DNA of 42,827 nucleotides from the NCBI GenBank assembly GCA_023447635.1, contig JAEXNA010000178.1:1-42827 (forward strand). Reading direction: 5' to 3'. Positions 1-6,126 of this stretch are shown here, piece by piece; the first letter of the stretch is position 1; each line of letters begins with the position of its first letter. The translations under genes were made by a program, and so were the position numbers. The notes under the pieces were generated by a model. The model searched no databases and was not told the DNA's origin. It saw only the letters and a list, made by a program, of their open reading frames with translations. The stretch comes from Vulcanimicrobiota bacterium (GTDB lineage Bacteria > Vulcanimicrobiota > Xenobia > Xenobiales > JADMJV01).

Positions 1-53
1 AGCTTCCGCGCATCGGCGAATCGACCGCTGGGCCAGGCTGGCTCGCTTCGTAG

Positions 54-150
54 TGGCCAAGCTTGCACGCTTGGAGCGCGCAACCCGCCCTTGGCCGCTT
101 CGAAATGGCCAAGCTTGCTCGCTTCGAACGCGCAACCCGCCCTTGCCAGC
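54..150. repeat. Imperfect tandem repeat, period about 52 bp
   Basis: Two adjacent copies begin with TGGCCAAGCTTGC at 54 and 106 and both contain CGCGCAACCCGCCCTTG. A partial match (GGCTCGCTTCG, 40-50) precedes them, so the array may extend left of the window. No gene with a recognisable product covers 1-294; short open frames here have no convincing start or composition. A small CCTCC-AATA-GGAGG hairpin lies at 195-208. I see nothing else up to the SD of the gene at 295. Confidence 0.6.
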
Positions 151-294
151 CAGGCGAGAACGGTTGGGAGATAGTCCCGGGGGCTCAGCGGGTACCTCCA
201 ATAGGAGGCGGGGGCGCGTCGCGAGCGGATGTCGGCCTGTCGGCTCGTCGATGGCAAGCTGATAGAAGCCTAAGAACCGCAAGGAGATATTCCC

Positions 295-492
295 ATGTTT
301 GACCCCAACGGACCCGGCTCGCTGCCTACCGAACCTGACCAGCTGCCCACCGAGCAGCCCGCGGACCTTCCCACGGAGCAGCCCGAGCAAGTGCCGACAG
401 AGAAGCCCGAGTCGGTGCCGACCGAGCAGCCCGCCGACCTTCCCGAAGAGAAGCCGAACCCCAATATCGACTTCACGCCCGAATTGGAATAG
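295..492 (+). CDS. Small proline/glutamate-rich repeat protein (PTEQP repeats)
   Basis: This 65-residue acidic protein of unknown function starts at an ATG with a strong SD (AAGGAGAT, about 6 nt upstream). Its middle is a degenerate eight-residue repeat: PTEQPADL, PTEQPEQV, PTEKPESV, PTEQPADL. The alternation of Pro, Thr and Glu predicts an extended or disordered chain. I see no signal peptide, membrane segment or cysteine. The repeat also holds at DNA level, suggesting growth by unit duplication. It stands alone: the next gene starts 77 nt later behind a strong hairpin that could end this transcript. The SD and clean repeat support a real gene, but low-complexity sequence can stay open by chance in GC-rich DNA. 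Confidence 0.55.
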   Translation: MFDPNGPGSLPTEPDQLPTEQPADLPTEQPEQVPTEKPESVPTEQPADLPEEKPNPNIDFTPELE

Positions 493-536
493 CCCGCGAC
501 TGTCGCCCAGGGCCGGGCGCTACCGCAAAGATGCAA

Positions 537-574
537 GGGCATCGCGCCTCCTCTAAGAAGGAGGCGCGGTGCCC
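537..574 (+). promoter_or_regulatory. 16-bp hairpin enclosing the SD and start codon of the next gene
   Basis: GGGCATCGCGCCTCCT (537-552) pairs with AGGAGGCGCGGTGCCC (559-574) around a 6-nt loop, with one G-U pair and no mismatch. The 3' arm holds both the SD (AGGAGG) and the GTG start (569-571) of the DUF6939-like gene, so the folded RNA should block its translation. The short pyrimidine tract after it (TTCCTCT) is a poor U-run. A terminator for the gene at 295 is therefore possible, but a translational switch fits the geometry better. Confidence 0.6.
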
Positions 575-1248
575 TTCCTCTATGCCAGGCGCGGCTCGTC
601 GGACGACGCGATCGATGTCTCTCGGTACGGCGCCCCGCCGTGGCGGGAGCTCTCACCGTTCTGCCCGATGGGCACCAGTATACCGGTGCCCGGCTTCGCC
701 TCTTACACTTTGGCGATGATTGGCCAGAGTTCTTCGCTACGACGGTCGAAGGGATCTGGCAGGGGCTCAAGCGGCTCGACGGCGAGTGCCAGATCGAAGC
801 GATGAGGAAGCCGGCTCGTAAGCGACGCGGTCGACCCGACGGGCATAACTATGGCGACTATCGCCTGCTGGCGTATGGGCAGGCCAAGGCTCTGATCTAC
901 ATTCCGGCGTACTTAGCCCAACTGCGGATTCACTTGGAACTCATCCAGGAGCTTCACCGACGCGCTGCTCAAAACACCGTGACCATTGTCGACGTGACCT
1001 ACCAGCCTGACGTCTTCGGTCCACGCCCGATATCGCACGCGTCGTTGCTGGTGGACTACCTTGAGAACAAGCTCGGGCCGTACGAACAAGCGCACCAGAG
1101 GCTGACCGAACTGGCCGCTTCCATTAATGCAGCCTATTTTTCGACCAGATCGCAGCTCGGGTCCATGATTTCGGCGATCCCGAGGGGACTCTCTCACAGC
1201 CTCGGGATTATGAAAGCGGCGCCTGCCTTTTCGAGCGGGAGAACTTAA
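569..1248 (+). pseudogene. DUF6939-like protein, apparent frameshift near 709
   Basis: Function is unknown. The GTG at 569 has an SD (AAGGAGG) and opens a frame beginning MPFLYARRGSSDDAIDV and running to about 709. The match then continues one frame over, from FGDDWPEFFATTVEGIWQGL to the stop at 1246-1248. Both halves fit the small conserved family I know as DUF6939: RRGS at the N-terminus, SPF-x-P, then VEGIWQGLK, an LLxYxxAxxxIYIPAY segment and PxSHAxLxxxYLE. Joining them needs a -1 shift, equivalent to one lost base, around TACACTTTGG (703-712). Reading only the second frame from a GTG at 640 would lose the conserved N-terminus. The cause could be an assembly error, a decaying gene or, less likely, recoding. 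The family name is recalled, not searched. Confidence 0.6.
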
Positions 1249-1433
1249 TGCTCCTAGCGATCCGGTGCGTGGGGTCTCATGAAGAGATGTCCGCAGGCCA
1301 GCTTCTCCTGGCCGAGTGGTGCGAAGCAGGATTGCTCACGTCGACAGAGGCCAGAGCGCTTTCCCAGGTCGCTCCCGTCTGTCGGTGGGATGAGGAATGG
1401 TTCGACCCGACCAACGGCAGCGCCGAGGGATAG
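1248..1433 (+). CDS. Small hypothetical protein, coupled to the DUF6939-like gene
   Basis: This 61-residue protein begins at an ATG overlapping the previous stop (TAATG), which suggests translational coupling. It is mildly acidic, with LLLAEWCEAGLL in the middle and a WDEEWFDP segment near the C-terminus. There is no signal peptide or membrane span, and I recognise no domain. Its TAG stop is also the first three bases of a tandem hairpin repeat (1431-1474). The coupling is the main support for its being a gene; its function cannot be named. Confidence 0.45.
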   Translation: MLLAIRCVGSHEEMSAGQLLLAEWCEAGLLTSTEARALSQVAPVCRWDEEWFDPTNGSAEG

Positions 1434-1474
1434 CTCGCAAAACGGTGGGCTATAGCTCGCCGAAATTTGGGCTA
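1431..1474. repeat. Tandem 22-bp hairpin repeat, copy 1
   Basis: Two contiguous 22-bp units (1431-1452 and 1453-1474) each begin TAGCTCGC and end GGGCTA, so each can fold as a short hairpin (TAGCTC pairing GGGCTA with one G-U). The first TAG is the stop codon of the preceding gene. The second unit ends 3 bp before the -35 of the riboswitch promoter. A second copy of the pair lies at 2418-2461. Confidence 0.65.
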
Positions 1475-1477
1475 GCC

Positions 1478-1507
1478 TTGTTTGCAGGCGGCGGGTTGGC
1501 CTATACT
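1478..1507 (+). promoter_or_regulatory. Promoter of the riboswitch-PepSY-CWC transcript
   Basis: TTGTTT (1478-1483) and TATACT (1502-1507) are separated by 18 bp. The nrdA promoter has the same two hexamers with the same spacing, also directly ahead of a cobalamin riboswitch. The predicted transcription start is around 1514, just before the aptamer. Confidence 0.55.
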
Positions 1508-1520
1508 CGCCATCAACTGA

Positions 1521-1640
1521 AATCCACCCATCTCCAGGGTCGAGGGAAGCTGGTGGAACTCCAGCACTGTCGCGCAACGGTCATAGTCCGGTTGCTCGGC
1601 TCGGGAGATCACGCTAAGCCTGCGCGTTCCAGGTCGTGAT
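1521..1640 (+). promoter_or_regulatory. Cobalamin riboswitch (short variant) ahead of the PepSY gene
   Basis: The conserved core is visible in order: GAGGGAAG (1542-1549), the GGTGGAA segment flanked by CTGG/CCAG pairing, CACTGTCGCGCAACGGT (1565-1581), ATAGTCCG, and a degenerate B12 box CTCGGGAGATCACG (1600-1613). The nrdA leader shares almost the same core. After it, GCTCCG-CGA-CGGAGC forms a hairpin, with no U-run, before the ATG at 1709. Control at translation initiation is therefore more likely than termination. Cobalamin riboswitches normally turn downstream genes off when B12 is plentiful. Confidence 0.85.
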
Positions 1641-1708
1641 CGGCTCCGCGACGGAGCGGTCTCGCCCCCGACCCCGACCTTATCAGGCAGAGGCGAGAAA
1701 GAGCACGA

Positions 1709-2209
1709 ATGTCGCTGCGCCAACTTCACCTGATCCTGGGCCTTCTGGTCAGCCTGCCCGTGCTGGGCTGGTCGATCAGCGGATTCTTCCTCGCCCTTCC
1801 TCCCGGAGCCGTGAGCGGCGAGCCGTACCAGGCGATCGAGCCGGCCAAGCTCGCCATCTCGCCCGCTCGGGCTCTAGAGATCGCCCAGCAGCAGCAAGGC
1901 GCAGACTCCAAGATCACCGCGCTCTCCCTGGAGCAGCGCAGCGGCAAAGCCGTCTACTCCGCCTTTGGCAGCGGGGGAGGAGTCCTCATCGACGCCTCAA
2001 CCGGAACCGTCAGCAAGCCGCCGCCCACTCCACCCTCCACTAAACTGCTCCGCCACGCTCACTTCTACAACTTCGCGGGATCGTGGAAAACCACGATTCT
2101 GCTGCTCTTCAGTCTGCTCTCCGCCTGCTCGACCCTCAGCGGACTCGTGCTGGCTGTACGATGGTGGGGATACCGCCCTCGCATGTCCAAATCTGTCCCG
2201 CATGAGTGA
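1709..2209 (+). CDS. PepSY-type membrane protein under cobalamin riboswitch control
   Basis: This 166-residue protein has an N-terminal membrane segment (about residues 5-28), an extracytoplasmic region of about 90 residues and a second membrane segment (about 128-150) followed by a short basic tail. The layout and the HAHFYNFAGSW stretch before the second segment resemble PepSY-associated TM proteins. Those often sit beside metal or siderophore uptake and reduction systems. It is the first gene after a cobalamin riboswitch, so it is probably repressed by B12. It overlaps the downstream CWC gene by 8 bp. A role in cobalt or cobalamin acquisition is inferred from the riboswitch alone; no transporter is adjacent. 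Confidence 0.65.
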   Translation: MSLRQLHLILGLLVSLPVLGWSISGFFLALPPGAVSGEPYQAIEPAKLAISPARALEIAQQQQGADSKITALSLEQRSGKAVYSAFGSGGGVLIDASTGTVSKPPPTPPSTKLLRHAHFYNFAGSWKTTILLLFSLLSACSTLSGLVLAVRWWGYRPRMSKSVPHE

Positions 2210-2420
2210 TTCTCGATCCTGTCCTTCCTGCGGTAAGAGCAGCGCGTGCGATCTGGCGGCCGGCAAAAGTCACTGCTGGTGCTTCGACCTGCCGGTCATG
2301 AAGGCCACTCTGGCCCAACTTGCCCAGGCCACAGGAGGCGACAGCTGCCTTTGCCAGGACTGTCTGGAGCGAGAGCTTGCCCTGGCCGACCCGAGCGGCG
2401 ACTCTCGCGTGGAGGGCTAG
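2202..2420 (+). CDS. Cysteine-rich CWC family protein
   Basis: This 72-residue protein has seven cysteines arranged as CPSCG, a lone Cys, then CWC and CLCQDCL. This matches the small cysteine-rich CWC family, which presumably binds metal; its function is unknown. I chose the ATG at 2202, inside the end of the PepSY gene, because it places the first CPSCG near the N-terminus as in the family. The overlap implies coupled translation and control by the same cobalamin riboswitch. Its TAG stop opens the second copy of the tandem hairpin repeat. Confidence 0.75.
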   Translation: MSDSRSCPSCGKSSACDLAAGKSHCWCFDLPVMKATLAQLAQATGGDSCLCQDCLERELALADPSGDSRVEG

Positions 2421-2461
2421 CTCGAGAAACGGTGAGCTCTAGCTCGCCGATTTGTGAGCTA
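2418..2461. repeat. Tandem 22-bp hairpin repeat, copy 2
   Basis: The units at 2418-2439 and 2440-2461 match copy 1 at 1431-1474 (TAGCTCG at the start, GAGCTC or GAGCTA at the end). Again the first TAG is the stop codon of the gene before it. This copy lies between convergent genes, 15 bp from the 3' end of the minus-strand gene at 2477, so a terminator role is possible here. There is no U-run. Confidence 0.65.
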
Positions 2462-2476
2462 GAGGGTGGGCAGGCC

Positions 2477-2860
2477 TCAACAGCAGCAGCCCCGCATTTC
2501 GAGCCCTGATCGGCGCAGCAGCAGTACCGTCGACTGCAGAAGCAAGTAGCCCTGGCCCGCCTTGCTCACTCCCGAAAGCAGAACCCCGGTGGGCAGAGCA
2601 AGGTCCGCGAACCAGCACGACGCCGTCAGCACCAGCACCAAGAGCAGCCCCTGAAACGCTGACTCCCCAGTCTTCCAAAGGGCCAGCAAGAACAGGGCTG
2701 CCAGAAACAGTCCTCCAAGTTCGGCGGTCGGGTAGAGCAGCGGGTCGCCGTGGCACGGCATGCCCGCCTGGCTTCGCGCCCCCCAGAGACCAGAGGCGAT
2801 AGCGACGACGCAGCAGCCGTGAGGAAGAAAGGCGAGCAGAAGAACAAGCGACCTGGGCAT
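2477..2860 (-). CDS. Small hydrophobic membrane protein at the end of the cco operon
   Basis: This 127-residue protein has about four hydrophobic segments (roughly residues 3-24, 45-62, 68-90 and 98-115). It carries cysteines near the first segment (HGCC) and in a C-terminal RGCCC tail. It starts 7 nt after the ccoI stop on the same strand, so it is very likely in the cco operon. It does not look like CcoH/FixH (one span plus a periplasmic domain) or CcoS. With paired cysteines beside a copper ATPase, a part in copper handling or oxidase assembly is a reasonable guess, but no family is recognised. Confidence 0.55.
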   Translation of the reverse strand: MPRSLVLLLAFLPHGCCVVAIASGLWGARSQAGMPCHGDPLLYPTAELGGLFLAALFLLALWKTGESAFQGLLLVLVLTASCWFADLALPTGVLLSGVSKAGQGYLLLQSTVLLLRRSGLEMRGCCC

Positions 2861-2867
2861 AGCCGGA

Positions 2868-5027
2868 TTATGCCTCGCCAGCGAAGCGGAGATCCTGATT
2901 TCGATCAGCCGCCCTCGAACTCTCCGCAGGGGGCAGCGACGTTCCCACAGCCAGTGCCACCACGGTCAAAGAGCTCAACGCCATAGCCAGAGCGGCCTGG
3001 GTTGGAGAGACCCAGCCCAGCACGGCTGCGGGCACCAGAGCAAAATTGTAAGCGACCGACGCCGCCAGGGTCAGCCGCATCCGGCGCACCGCCAGGCGCG
3101 ACCAGAGCATCGCTCGCGGCAGGTCCGCGACCGAGCGGATCTGCAGTCCCGCTGCCTCCACAGTGGTCGCCGAGGCCGAACCGACCGCTACTCCAACCCC
3201 AGCCGAAGAGAGCGCCAGGGTATCGTTGATACCGTCGCCCACAAACACAGTGCCCTCATCATCGAGCCCGAGAGCCTTCTCCTCGGGCGAAAGTCCGCCG
3301 GAAAGCTCTTTCCACTCGACCTTGACCTGACGCAGCGCCTCCAGCGCTTCCGGCCGATCGCCGCTGCGCACCGCCACCGCGTAGCCGCCACGGAACAGCC
3401 CCTCCACCGTGGCCAGCGCCCCCCGATCGAGCCTGTCCGAGAAGAAGAAACTCGCCACCCAACGCCCATCGACCGCGAGTTCGCACGACGACACCTCGGC
3501 GGCCGAGCAGTCCACCCCTTGCAAAGTCAAGAAGCGAGCGCTGCCCACCAGCACGCCTCTGCGGCGAACGCCCAGCCCCGCAAAGCTCTCCATCTCTCCC
3601 TCGCCGGCCGCGGCGTTCTGCCCCTCTCGCAAAGCCGAAGCCAGCGGATGAGAGCTCCCATGAACAGCCGAAGCGGCCACGGCACGCGCCCGCGCCTCGC
3701 TCCACTCAAAACTCCGCATCCGCACCCCGCACAACGACGGTCGACCGCAGCTCAGCGTTCCCGTCTTGTCGAAAACAAAGCGACGCGCCAGCGCCAGCGC
3801 CTCCAGGTTGCGCATGTCGCGGAACACGATCCCCTCCTCCCGCGCCCGCCCCTCGACCACGTGGGAGACCAGAGGGACAGCCAGCGTCAGTGCGCAGGGG
3901 CAGCCCACCACCAGAACGGCCAGGGCCCGCTCCAGCGCGGTCCAAGGCTCGGCCAGACCAAGCAGCAGCGTCGCCAGACCTGCCAGCAGCAAGCTCCACG
4001 ACACTCCCACCGCCGCCCGCTCGCTAAGCCCCGAAAGCTGGCCCCGTCGGGCCTGGGCCGACCTCATTCCTCGAGCCAGCTCATCCAGCCGGCGGTCCCC
4101 GAGAACCGCGCTGCAGCTCACGCGCAAGCCGCCCTCCACCAGACGGGTGCCCGCCATCACCCGGTCTCCAGGATAGACCGCCCGGGGCAGCGGCTCTCCG
4201 GTCAGCAGCGCCTCCTCCAAAAAGCCTTCCCCCTCCAACACCACCCCGTCGAGAGGCACCGCCAACGGCGCTTGCAGCCAGAACAGCGTGCCCACCCGCG
4301 CCTCGGACACCGCTCTCGGCGACGCTCCCTTCGACTCTCGAAACGAGCGCGGCGCCTCGGCCAGCAGACGATCCAGGCTCTGCCGGGAGCGCTGGCGGGC
4401 CCCCAACTGCAGCAGCCTGGCCCAGAGCAGGACGATCACCAGCGCACCGAGCGCGTCGCAGTACAGCTCCACACGCCCCTGCAGCAACGCCCACAGCGAC
4501 AAGATCCAGGAGAGCCCCGCGCCGACGCTGACCAGCAGGTCGGTCCCCAGCAGCCCCACCCGAATCCAGCGCCACGCCATGCGGTGAAAGGGCGCCGCGC
4601 CGTACAGCAGAATCGGCAGGGAAAGCCCCAGAGCCGCCCATCCCATGACTTTGAGCTCCTGCCCCGACAAGTCGAACAGCGCCTGACCGCCCCAGGAGTA
4701 CGTCGGGATGGTGGCCAGCATCAGCCACATCGCCCAGAAAGCCGAAAACGCCAGGCGGAACTGCAGGTCGCGCACCTCGCGGTCCAGCGGGTCCCCTTCC
4801 CGGCGTCCCGTCCAGTCGACGGGCGAGAGACGGTAGCCCAGGGATGCGCTTCGCTGCACCAAAAGGCCCGCATCTACCACCGCCTCATCGTAGTCCACCG
4901 AGAGCGAGGCTGATTCCAGGTGGGCCCTTACCCGCGAGACTCCGGCCAGTCCACCCACCGACTTCTCCAGGGCGCGCGCGCAGCCACCGCACCACATCCC
5001 CTGGACCTCCCACAGCGCTGTGGTCAC
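2868..5027 (-). CDS. ccoI: Cu-translocating P1B-type ATPase of the cbb3 operon (CcoI/FixI-like)
   Basis: This 719-residue membrane pump is predicted to move copper for assembly of the CuB site in cbb3 oxidase. An N-terminal heavy-metal domain has GMWCGGC (Cys13, Cys16). The membrane metal site CPC is near residue 374, the phosphorylation motif FDKTGTL near 419 and the hinge motif GDGIND near 597. The size matches the family. The ATG overlaps the ccoP stop (ATGA). CopA-type exporters share these motifs, so the CcoI assignment rests on its place directly after ccoNOP. A small membrane protein follows in the same operon. Confidence 0.9.
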   Translation of the reverse strand: MTTALWEVQGMWCGGCARALEKSVGGLAGVSRVRAHLESASLSVDYDEAVVDAGLLVQRSASLGYRLSPVDWTGRREGDPLDREVRDLQFRLAFSAFWAMWLMLATIPTYSWGGQALFDLSGQELKVMGWAALGLSLPILLYGAAPFHRMAWRWIRVGLLGTDLLVSVGAGLSWILSLWALLQGRVELYCDALGALVIVLLWARLLQLGARQRSRQSLDRLLAEAPRSFRESKGASPRAVSEARVGTLFWLQAPLAVPLDGVVLEGEGFLEEALLTGEPLPRAVYPGDRVMAGTRLVEGGLRVSCSAVLGDRRLDELARGMRSAQARRGQLSGLSERAAVGVSWSLLLAGLATLLLGLAEPWTALERALAVLVVGCPCALTLAVPLVSHVVEGRAREEGIVFRDMRNLEALALARRFVFDKTGTLSCGRPSLCGVRMRSFEWSEARARAVAASAVHGSSHPLASALREGQNAAAGEGEMESFAGLGVRRRGVLVGSARFLTLQGVDCSAAEVSSCELAVDGRWVASFFFSDRLDRGALATVEGLFRGGYAVAVRSGDRPEALEALRQVKVEWKELSGGLSPEEKALGLDDEGTVFVGDGINDTLALSSAGVGVAVGSASATTVEAAGLQIRSVADLPRAMLWSRLAVRRMRLTLAASVAYNFALVPAAVLGWVSPTQAALAMALSSLTVVALAVGTSLPPAESSRAADRNQDLRFAGEA

Positions 5028-5581
5028 GGCGCCTTCTCTCCCAAAAACGAGCGAAGCTCCGCCTCTCCCTTCCAGGGACCTTTGCGGGCAGAGGTCTGCT
5101 CGCGCAGCGAGGTCACCAGCGACGCCTCCACCTTGCCGGCTCCGTTCCCCCAGCCGCCGCGAACGTAGCTCGCCACGGCGGCGATCTCTTCGTCGCTTAA
5201 CGTCTTGAAGGTCGGCATGGCTCCGCGATACGTCTTACCGCCCACCTTGAGCTCTCCGCTCAGGCCGTGCAGCAGGATCGCAGTAGGAACCTCAGGCGCG
5301 CCCGTCACCCATTCCGAGCCGGCGAGGGGAGGGAAGGCGCCGGCCAGCCCTTTGCCGTCCTTCTGGTGGCACGCCGCGCAGCGCGTCTCGAACAGCTTCT
5401 TCCCGTCAACGGAAGGCGCCGCCACGGCCAACGAGGGCTCATCATCGCCTCCGTAAGCGCCGTAGTAGTACGAACCCCAGCAGGCGATGGCCGCCATCAG
5501 CAGGGCCAGGGGGAGGGGGATAGTGCGCGACCCCTCGTGGGGCTCTTCCAGCTCCCGATCATAAATCGATGATGAGTTCAT
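5024..5581 (-). CDS. ccoP: cbb3 oxidase subunit III-like cytochrome c (short, mono-haem CcoP)
   Basis: This 185-residue protein has one membrane segment (about residues 22-42) and a single haem-c domain with CAACH at 68-72. A Met in the GAMPTF segment is the likely axial ligand. Canonical CcoP has two haem-c domains and about 300 residues, so this is a reduced form. I chose the ATG at 5581 because it overlaps the ccoO stop (ATGA) and precedes the single span. The frame stays open upstream, but that stretch is the reverse reading of ccoO. Its acidic and polar N-terminus fits an inside orientation. It passes electrons from soluble donors to CcoO and CcoN. Confidence 0.85.
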   Translation of the reverse strand: MNSSSIYDRELEEPHEGSRTIPLPLALLMAAIACWGSYYYGAYGGDDEPSLAVAAPSVDGKKLFETRCAACHQKDGKGLAGAFPPLAGSEWVTGAPEVPTAILLHGLSGELKVGGKTYRGAMPTFKTLSDEEIAAVASYVRGGWGNGAGKVEASLVTSLREQTSARKGPWKGEAELRSFLGEKAP

Positions 5582-6126
5582 GGTGTCGCCTCTTCTTTCA
5601 AGCTCAGGATGTAGGCCAGCAGATCCTCGGCCTCGGGACGGGGGAGGACCCAGCCTCCGCCCGGCAGAGGCACGGCGCCCTCGCCCGGTTCGCCCTCGCC
5701 GAGGCTGAACAGGAACGGGTAGGACGGCATGATGCTCTCTGCCACCAGCAGACGCGGCTGGTACAGGTGCAGCAGTTGCCACTCGCGGCTGGGCTGCCGG
5801 TCGCCGATACGCAGCAGATCGGGGCCGGTTCGCATGGTCCCGAGAAGATGCGGATCCTGGCCCGCATACGTCTCCACCCGCCCCGGCGATCCCCAGCCCC
5901 AGGCCGCATCCGCCTGGCTGACTTTCCCCGCTCGCGGCTGTTGGGAGTGGCAGTAGACACAGCCCAATGCCACGTACTGCTCCCGACCTCTCGCCACCGC
6001 CTCGGGGAGCGCTGCCGCCCTTTGCGGCATCGAGCGCTGCAGGGTCCACCAGGGAGCCACCACCAGGGTCAGAGTGGCCAACAGCAGCATCCCCATGGCA
6101 GCTAGCAGAAAACTTTTGCCCCTCAT
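5578..6126 (-). CDS. ccoO: cbb3 oxidase subunit II (mono-haem cytochrome c, CcoO)
   Basis: This 182-residue protein has an N-terminal membrane anchor (about residues 5-26) followed by a haem-c domain with CVYCH at 56-60, reading on into SQQ as is typical of CcoO. The later IMPSYPFLF stretch carries the expected axial Met. It is at the short end for the family. The ATG at 6126 overlaps the ccoN stop (ATGA) and its own stop overlaps the ccoP ATG, so all three subunits are translationally coupled. Confidence 0.9.
   Translation of the reverse strand: MRGKSFLLAAMGMLLLATLTLVVAPWWTLQRSMPQRAAALPEAVARGREQYVALGCVYCHSQQPRAGKVSQADAAWGWGSPGRVETYAGQDPHLLGTMRTGPDLLRIGDRQPSREWQLLHLYQPRLLVAESIMPSYPFLFSLGEGEPGEGAVPLPGGGWVLPRPEAEDLLAYILSLKEEATP

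Noticed and set aside
54..150. CRISPR array or attachment site at the left end
   Set aside because: There are only two imperfect contiguous copies, with no spacers, no cas genes and no integrase nearby.
270..770. Long minus-strand frame over the PTEQP gene and the start of the DUF6939-like gene
   Set aside because: It is a shadow of the repeat gene. Its Cys/Ser/Gly repeats are the reverse reading of the Pro/Glu repeat, and it has no SD or recognisable domain.
640..1248. GTG at 640 as the true start of the gene ending at 1248
   Set aside because: The family N-terminus (RRGS, SPF-x-P) is found upstream in the frame that starts at 569, so a frameshift explains the data better than a late start.
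1640..1660. Intrinsic terminator after the first riboswitch
   Set aside because: GCTCCG-CGA-CGGAGC folds, but what follows is C-rich and not T-rich, so it is better read as part of the expression platform.
3519..4913. 464-residue plus-strand frame over the copper ATPase
   Set aside because: It is antisense to ccoI. It is rich in Gln, Arg and His with no domain, as expected for the complement of a GC-rich gene.
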